Positions 7,789-17,007 are shown, counted from the stretch's first letter. The stretch: DNA of 64,000 bases from Micromonospora sp. MW-13 (GCF_003434305.1 NZ_QKKX01000009.1:1-64000), one strand, 5' to 3'. Notes: a model not told the origin generated them from the letters alone. Numbers and translations: made by a program.

Positions 7789-9123
7789 ATGACATCGCCG
7801 AACCATCCCGTTCACGAGGTCGCCGCCGAGAGCGTAAGCCCGGTTGACGGCCCGGACGCAGCGTCGGCCGGATCCACCGCCGCCCCGGCGCGCGCGGTCG
7901 CTGCGGCACCGGCATACCCGTTTCCCCCGGAGTGCCCCTTCCGGCTTCCTCCGGAGATGGCGCGCCTGCGCCGTACTGAACCGGTCGCCCGGGTCCAGCT
8001 CGCCAGCGGCGCACCCGCGTACCTGGTCACCAGCTATCGGCACGTCCGGATGGTGCTGAGCGACGAGCGATTCAGTCGGCGTCCGGTGCGGGCTCGCGCG
8101 GTCGCCGCATCCGGCGGTCGTCCGCCGGGCGGGAGCAGCGACGGGGCGCCCCCCTCCGCGCCGGCTCCGGCGTTCGACTTCGGACTGTTCATCGCCGACC
8201 CGGCGGACCACGCCCGCTGGCGTGGCCGCACCAACCAGGTGCTCAACGTCCGGCAGGCCGAGGCCATGCGGATCCGGGTCGGCGAGCTCGTCGAGGAGCT
8301 GCTCGACGGGTGCGAGGCGGCGCCCCGTCCGGTCGACCTGATGGACCGGTTCGCCTTCCGGCTGCCGCTGCGGGTGCTCCTCGCGCTCTTCGACGTGCCG
8401 GACGAGCTTCGCCCGGCGTTCGAGGCGTGGGCTCTGGCGATGCGGGGCGGTGGAGCGTCCATGGCCGCCTTCGGCGCGGCGATGGCCGGTCTGCACGGGG
8501 CCGCGGTCGAGCTGGTCCGCCGCAGGCGTGGACAGCTGGGCGAGGACCCGCTGTCACAGCTGATCGGGCAGTCCGGTGACCTGTCCGACGAGGAACTCGT
8601 CTCGACGGTGATGCTGCTGACCATCGCCGGCTACGAGACCGTGGCGACGCAGCTCGGCAACGGGCTGCTGGCCCTGTTCCAGCACCCCACTGAGCTCGAC
8701 CGGCTGCGCTCGGGTGGCGTCGCCGTCGACGTCGCCGTCGAGGAGATTCTCCGGTACGCCCAGGCCAGCACCGGATTCGCCGGTCTCCTCTACACCACGT
8801 GCGATGTGGCGCTCGATGACGTCGTGGTCCCCGCCGGCGCGGCGGTGTTCGTATCGTCCGACGCGGCCGGCCGGGACGAGCTGCGTCTGCCCGACCCGGA
8901 GCGGTTCGACCTGTCCCGGGGCGCGGCGAGCCACCACCTCGCGTTCGGCGTGGGGGCGCACTTCTGTCTTGGTGCACCGCTGGCCCGCGTCGAGTTGCAG
9001 GAGGCTCTCGCCCGGCTGATGGCCCGGTTCCCGGGCCTGAGGCTGATCCCGGCCGCGGCGGACGTCCCCATCGTCAGTAACCGGTTCAACCGGCTGCCCG
9101 CCGAGCTTCTGGTGACCTGGTGA
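7789..9123 (+). CDS. Cytochrome P450 (thiopeptide tailoring)
   Basis: A 444-residue soluble bacterial P450. The I-helix motif is IAGYETVAT, the K-helix ExxR is in EEILRY, and the heme loop is FGVGAHFCLGAP with the heme-ligand Cys at about residue 393. The N-terminus has an unusual Ala/Pro-rich stretch of about 45 residues before the PFPPECPFRLPPEM start of the fold, and an Ala/Gly/Pro-rich insert (GGRPPGGSSDG) in the B-C region. AGGGA sits 7 bases before the chosen ATG. Nosiheptide uses P450s to hydroxylate Glu and the pyridine, and nocathiacin has further oxidations. Which one this gene performs cannot be told from the sequence. Confidence 0.85.
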   Translation: MTSPNHPVHEVAAESVSPVDGPDAASAGSTAAPARAVAAAPAYPFPPECPFRLPPEMARLRRTEPVARVQLASGAPAYLVTSYRHVRMVLSDERFSRRPVRARAVAASGGRPPGGSSDGAPPSAPAPAFDFGLFIADPADHARWRGRTNQVLNVRQAEAMRIRVGELVEELLDGCEAAPRPVDLMDRFAFRLPLRVLLALFDVPDELRPAFEAWALAMRGGGASMAAFGAAMAGLHGAAVELVRRRRGQLGEDPLSQLIGQSGDLSDEELVSTVMLLTIAGYETVATQLGNGLLALFQHPTELDRLRSGGVAVDVAVEEILRYAQASTGFAGLLYTTCDVALDDVVVPAGAAVFVSSDAAGRDELRLPDPERFDLSRGAASHHLAFGVGAHFCLGAPLARVELQEALARLMARFPGLRLIPAAADVPIVSNRFNRLPAELLVTW

Positions 9124-9130
9124 CCTGGTG

Positions 9131-9157
9131 ACCGGGGCCACGGTCGGTGGCCCCGGT
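9131..9157. terminator. Bidirectional terminator hairpin
   Basis: ACCGGGGCCAC (9131-9141) pairs perfectly with GTGGCCCCGGT (9147-9157) over a 5-base loop. It lies in the gap between the convergent P450 and TylF-like genes. Confidence 0.6.
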
Positions 9158-9205
9158 CGGTCCAGGGAGACCAGGTGGCCTGGGTGCCGCGGTACGGCGA
9201 CGGGG

Positions 9206-10042
9206 TCAGGAGCCCTTGCGCCAGTACACCCCGCACCGGTCGATGGTGACCAGGTCCGGGGTCTGCTCACCGGCGGCCTTCAGGTAGTCGTGCACGGCCA
9301 GCCGGCACTCCTCAAGGAAGTGGTAGTCGTCCACGATGACGTAACCGCCGGGCGAGACCCTGGGGTACAGGTGCTCCAGGGTCGCGTACGTGGACGCGTA
9401 GAGGTCGTTGTCGACCCGCAGGATCGCCAGCCGTCGCACCGGGGCGGTGGGCAGGGTCTCGGCGAGCCAGCCGGGCAGTAGCCGCACCTGCTCGTCGAGG
9501 AGTCCGTAGCGGCGGAAGTTCTCCCGTACCTCCTCCTCGGAGCCGCCCTTGAGGAACCGCGCCTTCATCTCCTCCGCCGCCTGCCGCTGCTCCTCGCGCT
9601 GCTCGCCGCCCAACTCCGGATAGACGTCACTCATCTGGTACCGCGCCTCGGCGGGGGGTTGCGGAAATCCCTGGAACGAGTCAGCCAGCCACACCGAGCG
9701 GTCGGTGACCCCATACGCCTTGAGCACGCCTCGCAGGAAGATCATCGCGCCACCGCGACCCACCCCGGCCTCCAGGAAGTCGCCGGGGACCTCATCGCGG
9801 AGCACCGTCTCGGTCAGCTCCCGGAGGTTGTCCAGCCGCGCGAACCCGACCATGGTGTGGGCCTGGCTGGGGCAGTCGAGACCGGCGACCCGGGCCTCGG
9901 GGTCGAACTCGGCCTGCGGCACCCACGGTGGCGAGATCGGCGGGTCCTGGTAGATCGTGTTGGTCACGCAACGCTTGAGCAGGTCCAGGTACAGCTGCCC
10001 AGCGCTGCCGTCCTGCCCGTCTGGTGCTCTCAGTCCTGTCAC
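9206..10042 (-). CDS. TylF/MycF-type sugar O-methyltransferase
   Basis: A 278-residue SAM-dependent methyltransferase of the macrocin O-methyltransferase (TylF/MycF) family. It has the SAM-binding segment DFLEAGVGRGGAMIFLRG, WLADSFQGFP, and the metal-site region ILRVDNDLYAST followed by YVIVDDYHF. Family members methylate hydroxyls of sugars already attached to natural products. The GTG at 10042 is chosen because AGGAAGGG lies about 10 bases upstream. It is the last gene of the leftward operon methyltransferase-glycosyltransferase-epimerase-methyltransferase, so it probably acts on the sugar added by that glycosyltransferase. Confidence 0.82.
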   Translation of the reverse strand: MTGLRAPDGQDGSAGQLYLDLLKRCVTNTIYQDPPISPPWVPQAEFDPEARVAGLDCPSQAHTMVGFARLDNLRELTETVLRDEVPGDFLEAGVGRGGAMIFLRGVLKAYGVTDRSVWLADSFQGFPQPPAEARYQMSDVYPELGGEQREEQRQAAEEMKARFLKGGSEEEVRENFRRYGLLDEQVRLLPGWLAETLPTAPVRRLAILRVDNDLYASTYATLEHLYPRVSPGGYVIVDDYHFLEECRLAVHDYLKAAGEQTPDLVTIDRCGVYWRKGS

Positions 10043-10079
10043 GGTCGTTGTGCCCTTCCTGGTGGCCCGGATCGGTTTG

Positions 10080-11027
10080 TCAGACGCCTCGACGCAGGCC
10101 GTTCGGCGCGGTCCAGTGCTCGCCCTCGGTCTTGATGAACCAGTCGACGGTCTCGGCGAGGCCGTCGGCCAGCCCACGCAGGGAGGCGGGCTCGATGCCT
10201 ATGGAGCGCAGGGTTCCCGCGTCGGCCCGGACCGGCGTCGCCGGGTCCTCGCCGGGACGCATGGGCAGGTCGACGATGGGCACCCTGCTGAAGCCCCGTT
10301 CGGCCACGAGGTCGATGACCGTCTCCGCCGCGTGCCGGATGTTGGTCGACTCCGTGGGGCCCACCTCGAGCACGTCGACGATCCGGCCGGCCGCGGCGGC
10401 TTCCAGGGCCGAGACCAGGCTCCGTGCCACGTCCCCGACCCAGACCATGTCCGAGATCTGGTATCCGCCGCCGTACAGCTCCACCGGCATGCCCGACAAC
10501 GCCCGGCACACCGTAGCCGGCGTGATCTTGCGGACCTTGCTCGGCCCGAACGGCGCCGCGGCGAGCTGGCGCGGACCGTAGGCGTTGACCACCCGCACGC
10601 AGTTGACCCGCGTACCGCGCTCGGCGTTGTACATCCGCACGAACCGCTCGACCGTGGTCTTGGTGATCGAGTAGCAGTTGTTCATCGTGTGGTTGCCCAC
10701 GCAGATATAGACGCCAGGCAGGTTGTACTGCGCGACCGCCTCGAGGAAGTTCAGCCCGCCGAACGTGTTGGTCTCCGCCGCCGGCCTCGGATTGTGGATC
10801 GTCTCCTGGGTGCCGAGGACAGCCGCCAGATGGATGATGGCGTCGCAGTGCGCGGCGAGCTCGACCATCGCGGTCGCGTCGCGGACGTCACCGAGCATCA
10901 CCTCCCACGGCGGTGCCTGTGCCCGCCGCTGACGGTCGAAGGTGACCGGCTCGTGCCCTCGCTGTGCCAGCTCCTCGCACACGTAGGTGCCGATGAAGCC
11001 GCTTCCTCCGGTTACGCCGACCTTCAT
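10080..11027 (-). CDS. NAD-dependent sugar epimerase/dehydratase
   Basis: A 315-residue extended short-chain dehydrogenase. The Rossmann motif GGSGFIG is at the N-terminus (MKVGVTGGSGFIGTYV) and DVRD and HLAAVLG follow. The usual YxxxK catalytic pair is in the segment NCYSITKTTVERF. The ATG overlaps the glycosyltransferase stop (ATGA), with GGGAGGG upstream. It probably acts on an NDP-sugar (epimerisation, reduction or dehydration) that supplies the adjacent glycosyltransferase. No NDP-glucose synthase or 4,6-dehydratase is in the window, so the substrate cannot be fixed. Confidence 0.8.
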   Translation of the reverse strand: MKVGVTGGSGFIGTYVCEELAQRGHEPVTFDRQRRAQAPPWEVMLGDVRDATAMVELAAHCDAIIHLAAVLGTQETIHNPRPAAETNTFGGLNFLEAVAQYNLPGVYICVGNHTMNNCYSITKTTVERFVRMYNAERGTRVNCVRVVNAYGPRQLAAAPFGPSKVRKITPATVCRALSGMPVELYGGGYQISDMVWVGDVARSLVSALEAAAAGRIVDVLEVGPTESTNIRHAAETVIDLVAERGFSRVPIVDLPMRPGEDPATPVRADAGTLRSIGIEPASLRGLADGLAETVDWFIKTEGEHWTAPNGLRRGV

Positions 11028-12286
11028 GAAAGTCCCTCCCGCACTCGACGGCTGACGATGCTCGGTCCGACTCTGGCTGGGCGGCCAGAGCTGGTGACGA
11101 AGGCCAGCAGGTCGTCCGCCATCCGGTCCAGGGGCGGCAGGGCGTCCATGCGGCATCGCATGTCCTGGGCGCGACCGCGGTAGCCGGGGTCGCCCAGGAC
11201 GGTGGAGACGGCCGTCCGCACCGCCGCCGCGGAGACCGAGGCGACGTCCAGCTCGACCGCGACCCCCAGGCTCGCCAGGCGGGCGGCGCTGGCCGGGTGA
11301 TCCCCGAACAGGGGCAGGGCGATCATGGGCACGCCCTCGCTGAACGCCTCCCGTACCCCGTTGAACCCGGCATGGGTGATGAACAGGTCGCAGAAGCGCA
11401 GCAGGGCCCGTTGCGGTACGAACGACCGCAGGTGGACGTTGGCGGCCCGCGCTCCTTCCCACTGGTCCGGGTCGTAGTCCGACCCGATCGCCACCACACC
11501 CGTCACCGGCAGTTCGCCCAGGGCTTCGATGACCGCGTTCAACACGGTGGCGGCCCGGGGGTCGAAGCGTGGAGCGTTCATCCCCAGACTCGCCAGCACG
11601 AGGGGGCGGTCGCCCGGGTGCTCGGAGAGGTCGACGGCGAGCTCCCGGTCCGCGCGCACGTCCAGAGAGGACGGGCGATAGTGGTGCGCGCCGCTCCACC
11701 GCAGTTCCTCAGGATAGAAGATCTCGGGGACCAGACCTATCCGGAAGGGGCGTACAGAATGCCAGGGATCGTGCACCGCCGGCAGGTCGAACTCGGCCCG
11801 CAGCCGGTTGAGTTCCTCCAACGCTCCGGGCTGGGCGCACGGTGACAACGGGGCGATGTCGACGGTTCCGCAGGGAACGTCGACAACTTCGGCCGCCACG
11901 TATCCGCCGAGTTCGGTGGAGTCGCGCAGTACGCAGTCGGGTCCCCACGCCCTGAGGGCGTCCACGATGTCCGCCGCCTGTCGGCTCGTCCGGGGGGTGA
12001 TGAAGGGATGTGCCCGTCGCCCCGGTGGCCCGCCGGCGGGCGGGGGCCCCGGGCGTGCCGTCGGCGCGACCGCACCGCCCGCGGCCGCTCGGGCGGCCAC
12101 CATCTCTTCCATGGACATCAGGCTGGCCACGGGCAGGGCAGTGAAACCCGCCTGCTCGACGTGGTCGACCACGCTGGGGCCCGACACCACGGCGACCTCG
12201 TGACCGGCGAGCCGGGCGACGCGCGCCGCCGACAGGACGCCCACCAGGTGACTGGGGTTCGGGTGACTCGTGAATGCGACGCGCAC
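11024..12286 (-). CDS. GT1-family (GT-B) glycosyltransferase
   Basis: A 420-residue GT-B fold glycosyltransferase of the natural-product type. The N-terminal acceptor domain starts VRVAFTSHPNPSH. The C-terminal donor domain has SFVPQRALLRFCDLFITHAG, NGVREAFSEGVPMIALPLFG and DHPASAARL, corresponding to the nucleotide-sugar signature. The GTG lies one base after the TGA of the upstream methyltransferase. Nocathiacin-type thiopeptides carry a sugar, so the simplest reading is that this enzyme glycosylates the thiopeptide. The donor sugar is unknown. A Pro/Gly-rich loop around residues 95-110 (ARPGPPPAGGPPG) is longer than usual. Confidence 0.85.
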   Translation of the reverse strand: MRVAFTSHPNPSHLVGVLSAARVARLAGHEVAVVSGPSVVDHVEQAGFTALPVASLMSMEEMVAARAAAGGAVAPTARPGPPPAGGPPGRRAHPFITPRTSRQAADIVDALRAWGPDCVLRDSTELGGYVAAEVVDVPCGTVDIAPLSPCAQPGALEELNRLRAEFDLPAVHDPWHSVRPFRIGLVPEIFYPEELRWSGAHHYRPSSLDVRADRELAVDLSEHPGDRPLVLASLGMNAPRFDPRAATVLNAVIEALGELPVTGVVAIGSDYDPDQWEGARAANVHLRSFVPQRALLRFCDLFITHAGFNGVREAFSEGVPMIALPLFGDHPASAARLASLGVAVELDVASVSAAAVRTAVSTVLGDPGYRGRAQDMRCRMDALPPLDRMADDLLAFVTSSGRPARVGPSIVSRRVREGLS

Positions 12287-12287
12287 G

Positions 12288-13145
12288 TCAGAAACCCACC
12301 ATCTGCGGCGCGCCGGCACCGCCGCCGGAGTAGACCTTCGAGTACACCGCCCGCAGGCTGGCGGAGTACTTCTGCCAGGCACCCGCGGTCATCGTGATGC
12401 TGCTGACCGGGTGTCGGCCGAGCAGGACGGAGCCCTTGACGTCGAGATCGGCGCGGTCGGCGACCGCAGCCGTGACCTCCTCGCCCGTCAGGCCCGAAGG
12501 ATCCCAGGTGGCGTAGAACTTGCCCTTGCTGAAGGCCAGGGGGATCAGATCGCCGGTCAGGTACTGCTCCCAGAGCGCCATGGCGACACCCGGGATGTGT
12601 GCGCTCGACCAGTCATCCACCACCACGACGCCGCCGGGGCCGAGGAGTCGTCTCGCGGTCTCGATGTCGGCGCGCGTCGCCTCGTACGTGTGCGCCCCGT
12701 CGATGTGCACGAGGCGGCAGGACCCGGCCGGCACGACATCGCTCAGGTCGGCCGAGGGCCGGGCGTGCACGGTCGGCAGCCGATCATGGAAACGCAGGTA
12801 GTTCTTTTCGAAGTCCCCCCGCTGTAGGCCGGGATAGAAAGCGGCGTTCTCGCGGTGGTTCTCCTCGCTGACCGAGGCGTCGGAATCAAACAGGTCGCAG
12901 GTGATCAGCGTCTCTCCGGGGCGTGGGAAGAATCCCAGCAGAATCGCGCTCTTTCCTTTGTAGACGCCTATCTCGAGAATGTCGCCGTCGTAACCCCGAC
13001 CCACCTGGACGTCGTTGATCACGCAGAGGAGTTGGGCGTCCGTCGGGTACAGCCAGCCCTGCACGTCGTCGTTGGCCGGATCGCCGATGAACTCCAGATA
13101 TTCGGTCACGCTCATGTCAGGCACCGATTCCCGTCGCGACGACAT
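12288..13145 (-). CDS. Class I SAM methyltransferase (Methyltransf_24/macrocin-like)
   Basis: A 285-residue protein with a class I methyltransferase core: ILEIGVYKGKSAILLGFF is motif I, LITCDLFDSD motif II, and LVHIDGAHTYEAT then VVVVDDWS are the metal-site-like segments of the Methyltransf_24/macrocin group. It is the first gene of the leftward tailoring operon, preceded by a strong promoter, and its stop lies one base before the glycosyltransferase start. It could methylate the sugar or the peptide scaffold. A second ATG (residue 11, MSVTEYLEF) is an alternative start. Substrate not determinable. Confidence 0.75.
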   Translation of the reverse strand: MSSRRESVPDMSVTEYLEFIGDPANDDVQGWLYPTDAQLLCVINDVQVGRGYDGDILEIGVYKGKSAILLGFFPRPGETLITCDLFDSDASVSEENHRENAAFYPGLQRGDFEKNYLRFHDRLPTVHARPSADLSDVVPAGSCRLVHIDGAHTYEATRADIETARRLLGPGGVVVVDDWSSAHIPGVAMALWEQYLTGDLIPLAFSKGKFYATWDPSGLTGEEVTAAVADRADLDVKGSVLLGRHPVSSITMTAGAWQKYSASLRAVYSKVYSGGGAGAPQMVGF

Positions 13146-13232
13146 TCCATCTGAACTGACGCGGTACGCCCGGTCGTTTATCGCAGGACCGGGGAGCAGA
13201 AAGAACCGGAATTGCCTTCCGCATGAGGGCGA

Positions 13233-13261
13233 AGTCTAAAAACGGGATTGCCGCCTGTCAA
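13233..13261 (-). promoter_or_regulatory. Promoter of the leftward tailoring operon
   Basis: On the minus strand TTGACA (13261-13256), exactly 17 bases, then TAGACT (13238-13233). Transcription should start near 13226, about 80 bases before the methyltransferase ATG at 13145. This is one of the best consensus promoters in the window. Confidence 0.7.
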
Positions 13262-13547
13262 CCGCCGCAGGTCAATATGCGACTCGCTCTGAAGCTCATT
13301 TTGAGCGGCGTTTTAACGGTGCTGTGTTCGCTTCGTTCCGCCCCCGTCGCCGCGACCCCGTGCTCGCAGGTCAGTGCCCTGCCGGGCGGGTTCGGCGGCC
13401 CCCGACCAGCCCCGGGCGCCGTCCTCGCCCCGGGGGCCACCGCCCCTCGTCCCCGCTACTGCGGGCGGGCGGGCCGGTCGTCCGGCCCGCCCGCATCGTC
13501 ACGGATCCCGTCGTCAGCCGTCGCGTGGCGCGCGTACGGCCGGACCG
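13262..13547. other. Boundary between thiopeptide cluster and core genome
   Basis: About 290 bases without a gene. The left part is relatively AT-rich. The right part is very GC-rich and carries the hairpin at 13465-13494. No integrase, insertion sequence or repeat marks the boundary. Confidence 0.5.
13465..13494 (-). terminator. Terminator hairpin of the membrane-protein gene
   Basis: A 13-base perfect stem (13465-13477 with 13482-13494) and a TCGT loop, 54 bases beyond the stop of the leftward gene that ends at 13548. There is no clear T-run. Confidence 0.6.
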
Positions 13548-14207
13548 TCACCGGATCTCGGTCGTGTCCTCCTCCGGTCGGTTGGTGCCGTGCGGCGGCG
13601 CCGACCACGGTGACTTCCCGCCGGTGCGGCGCGGCAGCGGCTCGGCCGGCGTCGGGTCCGGGTAGCCGAGGCTCGGCGGGGCCGAGTCCCGGTCGGCCGC
13701 GCCGGCCGGCGGCCAGTCGGTCAGCGTGAAGTCGTTGCGGTCCGGCCCCTCGGCGGGCACCGGCGTCGGCTCGACCACCGGTCGGGGCCACCGCCGCCAG
13801 CGCTGCCCGCTGAAGGTGGCCACGACCAGCAGCAGGCCGATCAGGAAGAGCGTGCCGTTCTCCACCGGAACGTGCAGCGGCAGGGGGTCACCGAAGACCT
13901 TCCAGCCGTCCGGGATGCGGTCGCGCACCTGGAAGGGCGCGACGAACATCCCCACGTACGGGGCGGCGAGCAGCAGCCCGGCCACGAGCGGGCCGAGCGG
14001 CGAGACGCGCAGGGCGCCCAGCAGGCCGAGCAGGATGCCGGCGGCGGCCAGGTAGACGGCCGGCTCGATCAGGTTGGCCGTGTTGAACGTGCCGATCTCC
14101 ACCCACCGGGTGGTCGTGCGGCTCGACCCGTCCTGTCCGAGGGCGACCAGCACCCAGGTGACGGGTGCCACCACCAACCCGGCGAGGAAGCTCCACAGAT
14201 GTCGCAT
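13548..14207 (-). CDS. Hypothetical multi-pass membrane protein
   Basis: A 219-residue protein that I do not recognise by family. About four hydrophobic segments are visible: WSFLAGLVVAPVTWVLVAL at the N-terminus, a long VYLAAAGILLGLLGAL, then VAGLLLAAPYVGMFVA and LFLIGLLLVVATF. A Pro-, Asp- and Arg-rich tail of about 80 residues follows, presumably cytoplasmic. Its start is only 23 bases from the divergent thioesterase start, so the two probably share overlapping promoters. Weak candidate for a small actinobacterial envelope protein; no function is inferred. Confidence 0.7.
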   Translation of the reverse strand: MRHLWSFLAGLVVAPVTWVLVALGQDGSSRTTTRWVEIGTFNTANLIEPAVYLAAAGILLGLLGALRVSPLGPLVAGLLLAAPYVGMFVAPFQVRDRIPDGWKVFGDPLPLHVPVENGTLFLIGLLLVVATFSGQRWRRWPRPVVEPTPVPAEGPDRNDFTLTDWPPAGAADRDSAPPSLGYPDPTPAEPLPRRTGGKSPWSAPPHGTNRPEEDTTEIR

Positions 14208-14230
14208 CCGCGCACCGTACCGTCTCCCGC

Positions 14231-14749
14231 ATGACAGATCATCCCTCCGCCGCGCCGCAGGGCAAGCCCACCTCGTACTCCCGCGTCACGCTCAGCCGGA
14301 TCATGACGGCGGTCGATGTCAATCTGTACGGGACCGTGCACGGAGGGGTGTTGATGAAGTTCGTCGACGACGTGGCGGGCGCGGCGGCGGCCCGGCACAG
14401 CGGCGGCACCGCGGTGACGGCCGCGATCGATGAGATCGTCTTCTCCGAGGCGGTCCGGGTGGGCGACCTGGTGCACGCACACGCCCAGGTCAACTGGACC
14501 GGGCAGACGTCGATGGAGGTGGGCGTCCGGGTGGTCGCCGAGCGCTGGGACTCGGCCGAGGACGAGCCGGTCCGGGTCGCCACCGCGTACCTGGTCTTCG
14601 TGGGGGTGGACGTGGGCGGCACGCCCCGCCCGGTCCGCCCGGTGCTGCCGCAGACCCCGGAGGACGAGCGCCGCTACCGGGAGGCGGAGATCCGCCGCGC
14701 CCACCGGCTCGCGAAGCGCCGCGCCATCCAGGCGCACCGCGCGGGCTGA
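14231..14749 (+). CDS. Acyl-CoA thioesterase (hotdog fold, YciA-like)
   Basis: A 172-residue hotdog-fold thioesterase. The signature NLYGTVHGGVLMKFVDDVAG contains the conserved Asn/His-Gly-Gly turn and catalytic Asp. VRVGDLVHAHAQV and SMEVGVRVVAE follow as in YciA/BFIT-type enzymes. It hydrolyses acyl-CoA. The ATG at 14231 has no ribosome site, but TACCGT lies 7 bases before it, so the mRNA is probably leaderless. A basic C-terminal tail (RREAEIRRAHRLAKRR-like) extends past the fold. Divergent from the membrane protein. Confidence 0.85.
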   Translation: MTDHPSAAPQGKPTSYSRVTLSRIMTAVDVNLYGTVHGGVLMKFVDDVAGAAAARHSGGTAVTAAIDEIVFSEAVRVGDLVHAHAQVNWTGQTSMEVGVRVVAERWDSAEDEPVRVATAYLVFVGVDVGGTPRPVRPVLPQTPEDERRYREAEIRRAHRLAKRRAIQAHRAG

Positions 14750-14816
14750 CCCGCCCCGCCGCGCCGGGCCCGGCCGCGCCGGCGTGCCGTGCCGTCGGTC
14801 GCCGGGCCCGCGTGGG

Positions 14817-14858
14817 GCCCGGCCCACACCGGGCGCGGGGGCGGGGTGTGGGCCGGGC
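14817..14858 (+). terminator. Terminator hairpin after the thioesterase
   Basis: A 14-base perfect stem (14817-14830 with 14845-14858), 14-base loop, in the gap before the acetoacetyl-CoA synthetase gene. Confidence 0.6.
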
Positions 14859-14967
14859 ACGCCCCGGCACCGGAACCCGGCGTGGACAATGGCGCTGCGA
14901 GGTAGGGCAAGATGGCGCCAGGGACCATGTCACAGGGTGGTGCGGGGCCCCGGAGGAGGGTGGAGCA

Positions 14968-17007
14968 GTGGGTGACGTGCTGTGGACGCCGCCGGCGGAC
15001 GTGCGCGAGCGCTCCCGGATCGGCGACTACCTGCGCTGGTTGGCCGAGCACCGCGGGCTGGAGTTCGCCGACTACGACGCGCTGTGGCGGTGGTCGGTCA
15101 CCGACCTCGACGCGTTCTGGCGCTCCGTCTGGGAGCACTTCGACGTCGTCGCGCACACCCCGCCCACGGCCACGCTGACCGACCCGGTGATGCCCGGCAC
15201 CCGCTGGTTCCCCGGGGCCACCCTCAACTACGCCGAGAACGTGCTGCGGATGCCCGGGCTTGGCGACGACGACCCGGTGGTGATCGCCCACGGGCAGACC
15301 CGCGCGCCGGAGACCCTGACGGCGGCCGAACTGCGCGACCGGGTCCGCCGGGTGGCGGCCGGGCTGCGCCGCCTCGGCGTCGGCCCCGGCGACCGGGTGG
15401 CCGCGTACGCGCCGAACATCCCCGAGACGTACGTGCTGCTGCTGGCCACCGCCAGCCTCGGCGCGGTCTTCTCCTCCTGTGCCCCCGAGTTCGGCACCCG
15501 CAGCGTCGTCGACCGGTGGCGGCAGATCGAGCCGAGGGTGCTCGTCGCCGTCGACGGCTACCGGTACGGCGACAAGCCCGTCGACCGGCGTGCCGAGGTG
15601 GCCGCGATCCGGGCCGCCCTGCCGTCGCTGGAGCACACCGTCGGCATCGCGTACCTCGACCCGGCCGGCGCCGGCGGCCACAATTCGGCCTCCGCGCCGC
15701 TAGGCGGCGCTCCGGACCGAATGGAGGCCGCGCCCGAGGGCGTGATCTCCTGGGCCGAGCTGGCCGCGCCGACCGACGAGCCGCTGGCCTTCGCCCCGGT
15801 GCCGTTCGACCACCCGCTGTACGTGCTCTACTCCTCCGGCACCACCGGGCTGCCCAAGCCGATCGTGCACGGCCACGGGGGCATCCTGCTGGAGCACCTG
15901 AAGATGCTCGCCCTGCACCACGACCTGGGCCCCGGCGACCGGTTCCTGTGGTTCACCACCACCGGCTGGATGATGTGGAACTTCCTGGTGTCGGGGCCGG
16001 CGGTGGGCGCGGCGATCGTGCTGTTCGACGGCAACCCCGGCCACCCCGACCTGGGCGGGCTGTGGCGGCTGGCCGAGGAGACCGGCACCACGTACTTCGG
16101 CACCTCCGCGCCGTTCCTGCTGGCCTGCCGCAAGGCCGGCCTGGTGCCGAGGGAGATCGCCGACCTGTCCGCGTTGCGCGGGGTCGGCTCGACCGGCGCG
16201 CCGCTGCCCGCCGAGGGCTTCACCTGGGTGTACGCCGCCGTCGGCGACGCGCTCCAGCTCCAGTCCCTCTCCGGCGGCACGGACGTGTGCACCGGCTTCG
16301 TCGGTGGGGTGCCGCTGCTGCCGGTGCACGCCGGGGAGATCACCTGCCGGGCCCTCGGGGCGAAGGTGGAGGCCCGCTCCGCCGACGGCACCCCGGTCGT
16401 CGGCGAGCTGGGCGAGCTGGTGATCACCGCGCCGATGCCGAGCATGCCGGTCGGGTTCTGGAACGACCCGGACGGCGCCCGCTACCGGGAGGCGTACTTC
16501 GACGTCTACCCCGGGGTGTGGCGGCACGGCGACTGGATCACGATCAACGACCGGGGCGGCTGCGTGATCACCGGCCGCTCCGACGCCACCCTCAACCGGG
16601 GCGGCGTCCGGCTCGGCACCGCCGAGTTCTACTCCGTCGTGGAGGGCCTGGACGAGGTCGTCGAATCGGTGGTGGTGCACCTGGAGGACGACGAGGGCGG
16701 CGCCGGGGAACTGCTGCTGTTCGTGGTGCTGGCCGAGGGCCTCGACCTGGACGACGACCTGCGGAAGAAGATCTGCCGCGAGCTGCGCACCGCCCTCTCG
16801 CCGCGGCACGTCCCCGACGAGATCCACCAGGTGCGGGCCGTCCCGCGCACCCTGTCGGCGAAGAAGCTGGAGGTCCCGGTGAAGAAGATCCTCACCGGCA
16901 CCCCGGTCGACAACGCGGCGGCCAGGGGCGCCCTGGCCAACCCGGAGTCCCTGACGGCCTTCGCCGTCTTCGCCCAACGCCGCACGCCCACCAACTCTCC
17001 CACCTGA
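14968..17007 (+). CDS. Acetoacetyl-CoA synthetase
   Basis: A 679-residue AMP-forming ligase of the acetoacetate-CoA ligase family. The N-terminal acetyl-CoA-synthetase-like cap ends at GTRWFPGATLNYAENVL. The P-loop is YSSGTTGLPKPIVH, SLSGGTDVCTGFVGG is the A5 region, GDWITINDRGGCVITGRSD the A7/A8 region, and SAKKLEVPVKKIL contains the A10 lysine. It converts acetoacetate, ATP and CoA to acetoacetyl-CoA. I chose the GTG at 14968 because GGAGGAGGG lies just upstream. Monocistronic between terminator-like hairpins. The length is at the upper end for the family. Confidence 0.92.
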   Translation: MGDVLWTPPADVRERSRIGDYLRWLAEHRGLEFADYDALWRWSVTDLDAFWRSVWEHFDVVAHTPPTATLTDPVMPGTRWFPGATLNYAENVLRMPGLGDDDPVVIAHGQTRAPETLTAAELRDRVRRVAAGLRRLGVGPGDRVAAYAPNIPETYVLLLATASLGAVFSSCAPEFGTRSVVDRWRQIEPRVLVAVDGYRYGDKPVDRRAEVAAIRAALPSLEHTVGIAYLDPAGAGGHNSASAPLGGAPDRMEAAPEGVISWAELAAPTDEPLAFAPVPFDHPLYVLYSSGTTGLPKPIVHGHGGILLEHLKMLALHHDLGPGDRFLWFTTTGWMMWNFLVSGPAVGAAIVLFDGNPGHPDLGGLWRLAEETGTTYFGTSAPFLLACRKAGLVPREIADLSALRGVGSTGAPLPAEGFTWVYAAVGDALQLQSLSGGTDVCTGFVGGVPLLPVHAGEITCRALGAKVEARSADGTPVVGELGELVITAPMPSMPVGFWNDPDGARYREAYFDVYPGVWRHGDWITINDRGGCVITGRSDATLNRGGVRLGTAEFYSVVEGLDEVVESVVVHLEDDEGGAGELLLFVVLAEGLDLDDDLRKKICRELRTALSPRHVPDEIHQVRAVPRTLSAKKLEVPVKKILTGTPVDNAAARGALANPESLTAFAVFAQRRTPTNSPT

